From Oscillospiraceae bacterium (lineage in GTDB: Bacteria; Bacillota; Clostridia; Oscillospirales; Ruminococcaceae), in contig JAFWVK010000107.1 of the NCBI GenBank assembly GCA_017518255.1, forward strand, positions 1 to 54,236: a stretch of 54,236 nt of DNA, in the 5' to 3' direction. Both the position numbers and the translations under genes were made by a program. Shown here piece by piece: positions 25,881 through 32,648 of this stretch. The notes beneath the pieces were generated by a model. It saw only the letters and a list, made by a program, of their open reading frames with translations, made no database searches and was not told the DNA's origin. The first letter of the stretch is position 1, and every line of letters starts with the position of its first letter.

Positions 25881-27491
25881 TTATGATTCGATGCAGTATA
25901 ACCGGATTTGATTGTAAATATCCGTTTTCTGAGACGATGAAGCGGTTTTGACGGATTCCAGCGTCCGGAGCAGTGCGATGGTTCTCTCTGTAAACGCTGC
26001 CGCTTTTTGTTCTTCGTAGGGGGCATTTTCCGATTTCTGCATATAATACTGCACCAGCGCCGGCTGCGGATTCGCCGAACTGCCTCCGGAAATCAGTGCA
26101 ATCTGAACGGCTTTCCGGAAGGAATAATGATAATCGTCTGTTCCGGATGTCAGCTCCGCATCTACTTTGCAGTAATGGAACAGAACAAAGAGAATATACA
26201 TTATGCCGCTGTCCCAGTTATTCCATTCCTGCTTCTTCCGCAGATAATCGAACAGTGCGCGAAGCGATTTCTGACACTCCTGTCTGCGGAATTCACAGTA
26301 TGCCGGCTCACAGCTGTTATCGGCATGCAGGAAGCCGGGCTGATTGAATTCCTCTGTCATTTCCAGCAGAGAAAGCAATTCCTGCTCGCTCAGCAGCGAT
26401 TCGCGCCCGCGCAGAACCGCACGGTACTGTGTCAGTGTACTGACAAAATCCTGCTCGGTCTCGGCGCGCTGAAGAAACAGCGGCTCCGGGCTGAGATCAA
26501 ACCGTTCCAGAATCTGCTGCGGATCGGTCAGAAGTTCCTCCTCTGCTATCTCGGAGAGTCTCAGGCGGAATGCCGGATCCTCCAGATTCTGCACCAGCAC
26601 GCTCAGTTTCCGGAGCGGATTGTCACGGCAGCCGAGCAGATCGTAGCGGTCACGGAACAGAATGCTGCGCTGCCATGCCCACAGAACCGCGGCATAAACA
26701 TCCGCCTTTCCGCAGTTTTCCCAATCAGGATGCCGGAGATAGGCATAGCGCACAGCGAGCCGGACATCTTCGGGAGAGAGTACATTCCAGCAGTGCAGAC
26801 GGTTTCCGAGCGTTTTCCGCATCAGCTCATAATGCATCACGCGGTAGGAAGATTCACTGCGGAATGCCTGCTGCAATTCAGGAAGAAGGTAACGCTGTAT
26901 CAGTGCGCCGTTCGGAAGCTGCACGGTTTTCCCGTTCATTTCGAGGGAGGGGCAGCGCAGGAGCGGGTCGCAGACAGATGCGGCAGGCGCAGCGGTCAGA
27001 ATCAGAACATTGCTGCGGTTATGCTGCCGGAGCGTATCCAGCTGTTTCTGAATATCGGTATTCTGTGCAGCGAATCTGCCGAGCAGCTCGGCGGGCATCG
27101 CAAGAACGGTTCCGTTCTTCTGAATCATGACGTTCAGAACGGTTTGCAGACGTTCCTCCGTCTCTTCTGCACCAAGGGGCTGCATACCGACCTCGGCTTT
27201 TTTTTCGTTATTCTCGTTCCGTCTGCCGAACAGTCCGCCGAACAGCGATCTTCTTTGTTCAATTTCCAGCGAAGAGAGACTCTGTGCGCCGACCCACTGA
27301 AACTGATAATCGTAATCGCTGCCCTTGGGTGCTTCAAACAGCAGATAAATATTGCGGAACGCCGGTTCGGACTGATATAACCGATAACGGAGATACGGCA
27401 GGAAATCAAGCTGCATCAGATTCTGCGTATAATATTTGTCATCGGCATTTGCAAATAAAAGATGAATCAGTCCGTCCGAAGCATGAAACAC
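25881..27491 (-). CDS. Unrecognised protein, first gene of the eight-gene operon
   Basis: 536-aa soluble protein with no signal peptide or membrane segment and no motif I can name. Residues 1-90 look alpha/beta (LIHLLFANADDKYY, NIYLLFEAPKGSD). A Glu/Asn/Lys linker at about 85-100 includes FGGLFGRRNENNEKK. The middle is alpha/beta (NVLILTAAPAASVCDP), and the second half is helical with many Trp, Tyr and Cys residues. The alternation could be a worn AAA+ or STAND-like core, but there is no P-loop. The start is GTG, 9 bases after AAGGGG. It is directly downstream of the operon promoter. Confidence 0.6.
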   Translation of the reverse strand: MFHASDGLIHLLFANADDKYYTQNLMQLDFLPYLRYRLYQSEPAFRNIYLLFEAPKGSDYDYQFQWVGAQSLSSLEIEQRRSLFGGLFGRRNENNEKKAEVGMQPLGAEETEERLQTVLNVMIQKNGTVLAMPAELLGRFAAQNTDIQKQLDTLRQHNRSNVLILTAAPAASVCDPLLRCPSLEMNGKTVQLPNGALIQRYLLPELQQAFRSESSYRVMHYELMRKTLGNRLHCWNVLSPEDVRLAVRYAYLRHPDWENCGKADVYAAVLWAWQRSILFRDRYDLLGCRDNPLRKLSVLVQNLEDPAFRLRLSEIAEEELLTDPQQILERFDLSPEPLFLQRAETEQDFVSTLTQYRAVLRGRESLLSEQELLSLLEMTEEFNQPGFLHADNSCEPAYCEFRRQECQKSLRALFDYLRKKQEWNNWDSGIMYILFVLFHYCKVDAELTSGTDDYHYSFRKAVQIALISGGSSANPQPALVQYYMQKSENAPYEEQKAAAFTERTIALLRTLESVKTASSSQKTDIYNQIRLYCIES

Positions 27492-27581
27492 CGCTCAACA
27501 CCCCTTTCCGCTGCCGGAGCCGTTCAAGCTGAACAGGATCCGTATACGGCAGCAACCATAGAACATAAAGAATCAATTGTA

Positions 27582-27610
27582 ATTATATCATATTTTGCCG
27601 TTTAAGTCAA
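27582..27610 (-). promoter_or_regulatory. Promoter of the eight-gene operon
   Basis: Read on the - strand: TTGACT, 17-bp spacer, perfect TATAAT. The gene start is about 90 bp downstream. No second promoter is obvious inside the operon because gene gaps are 1-24 bp or overlaps. Confidence 0.85.
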
Positions 27611-27650
27611 TCCTTATTTTATATATTTTGCAATGAAATCAATGCTTTTT

Positions 27651-27758
27651 CCCGGTCGGCAGTGCCGACAGCCGTTTCCGCTTCCAATGCCGCTTCCCGG
27701 TCTGATTTGGAACAGAAAGATCGACAGTTTTGTTAATCTGAACATTGCAGATTCTATT
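27651..27758 (-). repeat. Family B dispersed repeat, copy B1
   Basis: Read on the - strand: AATAGAATCTGC, then AATCTG/CAGATT hairpin, CTGTTCCAAATCAGA, CGGGAAGCGG, and the 3' hairpin GTCGGCACTGCCGAC. It lies about 40 bp upstream of the operon -35 box and points the same way as the operon. Confidence 0.8.
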
Positions 27759-27838
27759 TTGAAAGGGAAATAGATTCAGATTATTTTTTTCATTCTCTCT
27801 TTACCGTTTATCCTGTCTCTCCTTTTGTTGGGCGCGGT

Positions 27839-27929
27839 GCGCAAGTGCGAGGGGAAGAACCACAGGGAGAGGGAAGTCGTCGCTGCCGCTCCGGTCTCCC
27901 CTCTCCCTAAGGTTCTCCCCCTGCGCGCT
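27839..27929. repeat. Long imperfect inverted repeat
   Basis: Left arm AGGGGAAGAACC plus AGGGAGAGGG, right arm CCCTCTCCCT plus GGTTCTCCCC, flanked by GCGCA and TGCGC. The 10-bp inner stem is perfect. It is G-rich on one arm and C-rich on the other. Function and transcribed strand are unknown. Confidence 0.65.
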
Positions 27930-27994
27930 CCCTCGTTCCTTACCCTCTCCTCTCTATGCCCTGCAATCCTTTAGGATTCAATATACCGTGTTTT

Positions 27995-28049
27995 TTCTGT
28001 TCTATCATAGAACGGGAAGCGGAATCGGAACCGCGCACTGCGCGGCGGC
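27995..28049 (+). repeat. Family B dispersed repeat, copy B4 (3' part)
   Basis: TTCTGTTCTATCATAGAACG and CGGGAAGCGG are followed by the hairpin CCGCGCACTGCGCGG. The -35 box of the next gene begins only a few bases after the hairpin. Confidence 0.65.
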
Positions 28050-28051
28050 TC

Positions 28052-28081
28052 TTGACAAGATACGACAAAAAATAGTATAAT
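28052..28081 (+). promoter_or_regulatory. Promoter of zinc-ribbon membrane gene 1
   Basis: TTGACA and TATAAT with an 18-bp spacer, directly downstream of repeat B4. Confidence 0.85.
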
Positions 28082-28133
28082 AAGACAGCGCTGTGCCGAG
28101 AAAGTACAGCATGACAGAAAAGGGGATGAGATC

Positions 28134-28646
28134 ATGGTATGCAAATCATGCGGAAAACAAAATCCTGACGGTCACAATTCATGTTCTTCCTGCGGTGCGC
28201 CGCTGATTGCGGCTTCTTCACCGGGACTGACAGCGCCGTCTCATGTCACATTTCATCCGGCAAAAAAGAAGCTTCTGAATCTGCCCGGCGTCCTCGGCGC
28301 ACTGGCAGCAGCAATCAGCGTGTTTCTGCCGTTTGCGCATCTGGCAGATCCCAAAACAATCAGTATGTTCGGCGACGGAACAAACTCCTACTGGATTATC
28401 ACGCTGCTCGCTGCGGCAGCAGGCGCGGTATTTGCCTGCTTCGGGCTGAAATTCGGAATGCTTCTCAGCGGCATTGCCTGCATCATTACCGGCGTGCTCG
28501 AAAACAGCAGTCTGCACGACCAGACCGCTCTGCTCGGTGAACCTTATTCCCATGCCTTCGGCTTCTGGCTGCTGATTGCCGGCTGCGCGCTTCTGCTGAT
28601 CGGAGGCATCACCGGATTCCTCAAAGCAAGAAAACCCGCCGAATAA
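28134..28646 (+). CDS. Zinc-ribbon membrane protein, paralog 1 of 4
   Basis: 170-aa protein. An N-terminal zinc ribbon with two CxxC pairs (CKSC, residues 3-6, and CSSC) and the GxxNPDG spacing is followed by a Ser/Pro linker and four hydrophobic segments (LGALAAAISVFLPFAHL, ITLLAAAAGAVFACFGL, MLLSGIACIITGVL, FWLLIAGCALLLIGGITGFL). The ribbon should be cytosolic. GGGGATGAG precedes the ATG. It is the first of four tandem paralogs with the same layout. Function unknown; such proteins are often sensors or assembly platforms, which is inference. Confidence 0.75.
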   Translation: MVCKSCGKQNPDGHNSCSSCGAPLIAASSPGLTAPSHVTFHPAKKKLLNLPGVLGALAAAISVFLPFAHLADPKTISMFGDGTNSYWIITLLAAAAGAVFACFGLKFGMLLSGIACIITGVLENSSLHDQTALLGEPYSHAFGFWLLIAGCALLLIGGITGFLKARKPAE

Positions 28647-28739
28647 AACGGATGTCCGTCATAATATATAATACAAAGCCGTATTTCACAGAGTGCTTTG
28701 CCTGAATTGATACAAAATAAAGCAAGATACAGCGGGCAC

Positions 28740-28769
28740 TTGACAAAATGTGACAAAATCGTGTATAAT
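28740..28769 (+). promoter_or_regulatory. Promoter of zinc-ribbon membrane gene 2
   Basis: TTGACA and TATAAT with an 18-bp spacer, preceded by GCGGGCAC, which resembles part of a family B hairpin. Confidence 0.8.
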
Positions 28770-28850
28770 GTGTCTGAGCTGTGACAAGGAAACCAGCTTC
28801 TTCCGGAGACAGTTCCGGATACAAAATTCATTCAGTGAGAGGTATGAATC

Positions 28851-29504
28851 ATGTTTTGTAAAGCATGCGGGAGAAACAACCCGGATGGTCTGACGACCTG
28901 TTATTCCTGCGGCGCACCGCTCGGCTCGGAACCGGCAGAACAGCCTGCCGCCGCTATGAACACGGGAACGCCTGCTCCGCCGCCGGTATCGGCTCCGAAT
29001 GCCTATAATCCTGCCCCGACACGCGCTCCGTCTGCGACAACAACCGCAGAGCGCAAGAACTACATTGCCTTAATCGGCGCCCTTGCTGCACTGGTCGGTG
29101 TGTTCCTGCCGTTCTGGATTATGAATTACAGCGTTTCTCTGCCGAATTATCTGTCAACGCTCGCTGATTCCAAGACCTATTCGATGATATCGGACAGCGT
29201 TAGAAACGGTATTATAGTCATTGTTTTCGCAATCGGAGGCATTTGCACTGCCCTCAAGATTACCGACGTCAAATTCGGCTCAATCGGCGCAGGTATTCTG
29301 ACTGCGTTGTTTACCGTAATCGAATTGGATGCCCGCAACGATTTAATTTCGACAGCTTCTGCTAAATGTCCTGAGTATAAAGATATCATTAAGGAACAAA
29401 TCACTGCCGGCTCTAAAATCGGCATCGGCTGCTATGTCCTGTTTATCGGCGCAGGACTTATGATTCTCGGCGGAATTATCGAAAAAGCCACTGCGAAAAA
29501 ATGA
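28851..29504 (+). CDS. Zinc-ribbon membrane protein, paralog 2 of 4
   Basis: 217 aa. Zinc ribbon CKAC...CYSC with GRNNPDG, a Pro/Ala/Thr-rich linker of about 50 residues (PAPPPVSAPNAYNPAPTR), then hydrophobic segments at about 66-84 (ALIGALAALVGVFLPFWIM), 122-140 (IVIVFAIGGICTALKI) and at the end (IGCYVLFIGAGLMILGGII). The linker, the ALIGAxxALxGxFLPFW segment and the end are shared with paralog 3. It has its own promoter; GAGAGG precedes the ATG. Confidence 0.75.
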   Translation: MFCKACGRNNPDGLTTCYSCGAPLGSEPAEQPAAAMNTGTPAPPPVSAPNAYNPAPTRAPSATTTAERKNYIALIGALAALVGVFLPFWIMNYSVSLPNYLSTLADSKTYSMISDSVRNGIIVIVFAIGGICTALKITDVKFGSIGAGILTALFTVIELDARNDLISTASAKCPEYKDIIKEQITAGSKIGIGCYVLFIGAGLMILGGIIEKATAKK

Positions 29505-29513
29505 TACGTTAAA

Positions 29514-29539
29514 AAGTACCTGCGCTTTTGCAGGCACTT
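29514..29539 (+). repeat. Intergenic hairpin between paralogs 2 and 3
   Basis: AAGTACCTGC pairs with GCAGGCACTT (one mismatch). A nearly identical hairpin follows paralog 3, so gene and hairpin were duplicated as a unit. No T-run follows, so termination is uncertain. Confidence 0.6.
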
Positions 29540-29578
29540 GCAATAAAAATACCTTCGAAATACGAAAGGAGTTCTGAT

Positions 29579-30202
29579 ATGATTTGCAAAGGCTGCGGAC
29601 GGAATAATCCTGAAGGACAGGTAACATGTTTTTCCTGCGGTACGCCGCTCAACTCGGATTCAAATTCACCGGCAAACACCGGTATGGGCATGGGCATGGG
29701 AAGCTCCATGGCGCCGAATGCGTATAACCCCTCCCCCGTTCCGACAAGAGGCTTTTCCTGGCCGACGGCGACGGCAGAACGCAGAAACATCATCGGCATC
29801 ATCGGCGCGGTAATTGCGCTGATCGGTTCGTTCCTCCCGTTCTGGGGATATGATATTTTCGGAGTCACCGATTCACTTTCGCTGTTTGCGGACGGCTGGC
29901 GCGGATATATCGCGCTGGTGGCGGCAGCTGCCGGTATTTCAGCCGCCCTGAAGGGTATGGATGTCGGCGTGCTCGGTGCAGGCTGTGTAGTCGGTCTGAT
30001 GGGGCTGCTGGAATATAATATGCTTGACAGCGCAATCAGAACCGCGCTCAAAAAAGTCGGAGGCGCAGAAATGGCGACCGGTGAGTATGTCGAACTGATG
30101 AAATCATTCTTCCACACCGGCGCAGGCTGTTATATTGTCTTTATCGGCGCTGCGGTAATGATCGGCGGCGGCGTATACGGAATGGTGTCCTCCAAGCGGT
30201 AA
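29579..30202 (+). CDS. Zinc-ribbon membrane protein, paralog 3 of 4
   Basis: 207 aa from the ATG at 29579, which lies 7 bases after GAAAGGAG; an earlier in-frame start at 29528 would place that site inside the gene. Zinc ribbon CKGC...CFSC with GRNNPEGQ, a Gly/Met-rich linker (NTGMGMGMGSSMAPNAYNP), and hydrophobic segments IIGAVIALIGSFLPFWGY, IALVAAAAGISAAL, VLGAGCVVGLMGLL and CYIVFIGAAVMIGGGVYG. Closest to paralog 2 in the membrane part and to paralog 4 in the ribbon. Confidence 0.75.
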   Translation: MICKGCGRNNPEGQVTCFSCGTPLNSDSNSPANTGMGMGMGSSMAPNAYNPSPVPTRGFSWPTATAERRNIIGIIGAVIALIGSFLPFWGYDIFGVTDSLSLFADGWRGYIALVAAAAGISAALKGMDVGVLGAGCVVGLMGLLEYNMLDSAIRTALKKVGGAEMATGEYVELMKSFFHTGAGCYIVFIGAAVMIGGGVYGMVSSKR

Positions 30203-30214
30203 TCCTATGATGCA

Positions 30215-30240
30215 AAGTGCCTGCGAACCCGCAGGCACTT
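30215..30240 (+). repeat. Intergenic hairpin between paralogs 3 and 4
   Basis: Perfect 11-bp stem AAGTGCCTGCG/CGCAGGCACTT with an AACC loop, the duplicate of the hairpin at 29514-29539. It is followed by GAAATATAC and not by a T-run. Confidence 0.65.
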
Positions 30241-30275
30241 GAAATATACAGAGCAGAACAGAAAGGAGCTATGAA

Positions 30276-30938
30276 ATGATTTGCAGAAACTGCGGGCGGA
30301 ATAACCCCGCGGGACAGGTAACCTGCTTTTCCTGCGGCACGCTGCTCGGACAGGACCCGACGGCAGCAATGCCGTCTGTGCCGACTGCCCCCAATGCCTA
30401 TACCTCGCCTTATCCGCCGCCTTATATGCAGCAGGCTTTCCCCGTATCCGCAACCAGGTCGGGTTCCGGACTGTTTGCATCGGGCGGAAACCGGAATATA
30501 CCCGGACTGATTGCAGCCGTGATCTACGCGCTCAGTGTTTTCCCGGTTTATATCTATGTCAGTGCTTCCATCCCCTTGCTGGGCATTACACAGAGAGGCG
30601 ATGAAGCGCGGCTGGTTCAGAGCTACGGAGGCTGGGCGATCCTCGGTATCGCCGTACTGGCTGCCATTGTGGCATATATCGGAAACAATAAGGCGCTGAC
30701 AGGCGCGGGCGGGCTTGCCGTTGCGCACATGATCTATAAAGTCATTACCGTGGAAAATGCGGTCAACAAGCTTCGCGACCAAACGGTAGAAGCTCTGAGC
30801 AAAACAGAATATGCATCTTACCTTCAAATATCCTTCGGAAAAGGCATGGGCTTCTGGCTGCTGATTCTTTCGTCGATTGCCCTGCTTGCGGTCGGCATTA
30901 TCAGCTGGATCACGGAAGAACCGAAACTGAAATTCTGA
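30276..30938 (+). CDS. Zinc-ribbon membrane protein, paralog 4 of 4
   Basis: 220 aa. Zinc ribbon CRNC...CFSC with GRNNPAGQ, a Pro/Tyr-rich linker (PNAYTSPYPPPYMQQ), and hydrophobic segments at about 76-95 (IPGLIAAVIYALSVFPVYIY), 118-136 (GWAILGIAVLAAIVAYI), 142-158 and 190-212 (GFWLLILSSIALLAVGIISW). The membrane part has diverged from the other three, while the ribbon and leader are near-identical to paralog 3. GAAAGGAG precedes the ATG. Confidence 0.75.
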   Translation: MICRNCGRNNPAGQVTCFSCGTLLGQDPTAAMPSVPTAPNAYTSPYPPPYMQQAFPVSATRSGSGLFASGGNRNIPGLIAAVIYALSVFPVYIYVSASIPLLGITQRGDEARLVQSYGGWAILGIAVLAAIVAYIGNNKALTGAGGLAVAHMIYKVITVENAVNKLRDQTVEALSKTEYASYLQISFGKGMGFWLLILSSIALLAVGIISWITEEPKLKF

Positions 30939-31018
30939 CAGACCAATCAGGCAATGCAGGAAAAGATGACACAGCCTGCTTTGATTGCTTGTATCACACA
31001 GTTAAGATGAGCGATGTA

Positions 31019-31220
31019 CGAATGATTGATAATCGGGGGAGAGAAAACTCTTGTTTTTCCTCCCCCGATACCCCTTCTTTAGCGCTTTTTGATGCAAACA
31101 GGGAATTTCGCTGCCTGCGGGCAGCGACCGGAGGGCGCCGCCCTCCGGTCACCCGCAAGCCTTTGAAAAGGCTTGACCGAAACTTTTAAGATGCGCAGAA
31201 CGAGTTTCCCGACAAGCTGA
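31019..31220 (+). repeat. Family A dispersed repeat, copy A3 (full length)
   Basis: Starts GATTGATAATCGGGGG; H1 is GGGGGAGAGAAAAC with GTTTTTCCTCCCCC; then TTTAGCGCTTTTT; H2 GCTGCC/GGCAGC; H3 CCGGAGGGC/GCCCTCCGG; H4 CAAGCCTTTGAAAAGGCTTG; then CGAAACTTTTAAGATGCG and the tail GAGTTTCCCGACAAGCTGAG. It runs straight into a terminator. Confidence 0.85.
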
Positions 31221-31254
31221 GGAATTCACCCAAGCCGGCGAATTCCTCTTTTTT
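31219..31254 (+). terminator. Rho-independent terminator abutting repeat A3
   Basis: GAGGAATTC pairs with GAATTCCTC and is followed by TTTTTT. It ends the zinc-ribbon paralog transcript(s). Confidence 0.85.
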
Positions 31255-31417
31255 GTGTGCGGCACTTAAAACCGCACTGCATCTGTGCCGCAACAGAAAA
31301 AACACAAGGAAGGTACGCTCATTCCGTTTCAGATTATCCGCAGCCGGAGCCGATCCCCTGCCCGAAACGCGAAAAAAACCTGTGATATCACACCGTTCCG
31401 AAAATGCCCTGAAATAA

Positions 31418-31450
31418 TTTCACACAATTTTCACGCAGATTTCACCCAGT
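31418..31450 (+). repeat. Three 11-bp direct repeats upstream of the next gene
   Basis: TTTCACACAAT, TTTCACGCAGA and TTTCACCCAGT follow each other with exact 11-bp spacing, one helical turn. They abut the T17 tract and lie where an activator or repressor would sit relative to the -10 box. Confidence 0.65.
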
Positions 31451-31474
31451 TTTTTTTTTTTTTTTTGATATGAT
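31450..31474 (+). promoter_or_regulatory. T17 tract and extended -10 box
   Basis: Seventeen consecutive T residues (31450-31466) run directly into GATATGATAAA, which contains an extended -10 (TGATATGAT). The homopolymer occupies the spacer/-35 zone, so changes in its length would change promoter spacing. Confidence 0.6.
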
Positions 31475-31549
31475 AAAAAGACCAAGTAGAAAATGTGCGG
31501 AATTTTGGCTGTAATGCTGAAAAAGCACTTCCAAAAGGAGAGTATGATT

Positions 31550-32353
31550 ATGACATTTGTATTTTACGGCATTTTCTTTTTCGCATTGACAATTATAGCA
31601 ACATGGCATGTCGGACGTCACAGCGACGATCATGTAGCGGAAAAATGGCTCTACGGATTATCGCTTGTAATGGCGTTCGTCGGCGTAGCACTCATTGCCG
31701 TGCTGGGTTATTTGCAGAAGAAAAAGGGAGACGGCTTCCGCTTTATTGCGTATGCTGCCGTTCCGGTATATTATTTCCTCTGCGGAACTATTCTGGAATC
31801 TTTGCTGAAAGGCAAGAGAACAACGCTGAATGCCGTGCGGATGCCGGCTGTGATCGCATGGGCTGTATCTGCGGTTCTTCCGCTGGCGCTGCCTGTTCTG
31901 ACAATGAAAACCAGTCTCGAAAACGGCTTTGCCGGTGTTGAGGGCATTGACAGTGAATCACAGAAAGTCAGCTTCTTCCTTCTGGGAAAATTCATGCGGA
32001 CAGAGTTCTGCCCAAAGACCGTCAGCTATCTGTCGGTGCTGGTACCGCTGGTTGTGATTCCGCTGCTCGCCGCCGTCCTGAATCTGATTGTTTCGGACAG
32101 ACATTATATCTGGCTGAATATCGCACTTGCAGGCGCACATATCTCCGGTCTTTGCTTCTACTATATGAAAGTATCTGCACTGGATAATGCAGCAGAGGAA
32201 ATTTCGGTTTCGACCGGTCTCGGCTTCCTGCTGATTTTCCTGCCGATGTCGGTTTTCTGTGCAATGCTTTCCGTTCTGACCGGCTTCTATACCTATGAAT
32301 ACCGCCGCGCACAGGCATCGGAACCTGTTCTGATGCAGGAAGGCGCAATGTAA
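31550..32353 (+). CDS. Multi-pass membrane protein, function unknown
   Basis: 267-aa protein with about seven hydrophobic segments, the first at the very N-terminus (FVFYGIFFFALTIIATW) and the last near the C-terminus (GLGFLLIFLPMSVFCAMLSVL). An extracytoplasmic loop of about 45 residues follows segment 4 (TMKTSLENGFAGVEGIDSES). No family was recognised. The ATG at 31550 has AAGGAG at 9 bases; the ATG two codons earlier is too close to that site. It stands alone between the T17-tract promoter and a terminator. Confidence 0.7.
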   Translation: MTFVFYGIFFFALTIIATWHVGRHSDDHVAEKWLYGLSLVMAFVGVALIAVLGYLQKKKGDGFRFIAYAAVPVYYFLCGTILESLLKGKRTTLNAVRMPAVIAWAVSAVLPLALPVLTMKTSLENGFAGVEGIDSESQKVSFFLLGKFMRTEFCPKTVSYLSVLVPLVVIPLLAAVLNLIVSDRHYIWLNIALAGAHISGLCFYYMKVSALDNAAEEISVSTGLGFLLIFLPMSVFCAMLSVLTGFYTYEYRRAQASEPVLMQEGAM

Positions 32354-32376
32354 TCCAGATCAGTATACTGAACACG

Positions 32377-32410
32377 AACCGCTCCGGTTGATGCCGGGGC
32401 GGTTTCATTT
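32377..32410 (+). terminator. Probable terminator
   Basis: AACCGCTCCGG pairs with CCGGGGCGGTT (one G-T pair), followed by TTTCATTT. Confidence 0.65.
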
Positions 32411-32483
32411 GCAGAAAGAGGCTCCCGGCGAATCAAAACAGGGCTTCGGGAGCGGACAAATCATGGCGTTTATGAAAAGGCAG

Positions 32484-32565
32484 TTAAGTGAATTGATTTT
32501 CAATTCACTTAGGGGAGCCCTTTATGACAAGGTGTTTCGCCGTCTGCGGACGGCGGGCTTTTTGA
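32484..32565 (+). other. Compact hairpin-rich element before the topoisomerase operon
   Basis: A perfect 11-bp stem AAGTGAATTGA/TCAATTCACTT with a TTT loop is followed by AGGGGAGCCC and then GCCGTCTGCGGACGGC flanked by GCCC/GGGC and a final TTTTT. The second half can act as a terminator. Origin and role unknown. Confidence 0.5.
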
Positions 32566-32579
32566 ATGATTCTGTCCGC

Positions 32580-32608
32580 TTGCAAAAAAAAAGAAAATGT
32601 GTTATACT
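32580..32608 (+). promoter_or_regulatory. Promoter of the topoisomerase operon
   Basis: TTGCAA, 17-bp spacer containing an A-run, and TATACT. Confidence 0.75.
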
Positions 32609-32648
32609 ATATCAGTATGACTAATTATCAGAAAGGAATCTTTCATTC

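Larger units (their letters stand above)
27492..28133. other. Divergent intergenic region, about 640 bp
   Basis: Holds, from left to right, the promoter of the - strand operon, family B copy B1, an AT-rich spacer, a long imperfect hairpin (27839-27929), family B copy B4 and the promoter of the first zinc-ribbon membrane gene. No coding signal is visible. Confidence 0.7.
30939..31549. other. Intergenic region, about 610 bp
   Basis: Contains family A copy A3, the terminator that follows it, a perfect palindrome TGTGATATCACA (31381 region), three 11-bp direct repeats, a T17 tract and a -10 element for the next gene. No gene is supported in it. Confidence 0.7.

Noticed and set aside
16755..27491. 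Known defence system (for example BREX, DISARM or Hsp70-containing conflict systems)
   Set aside because: No nuclease, methyltransferase, effector toxin or sensor domain recognised, and the region is flanked by housekeeping genes.
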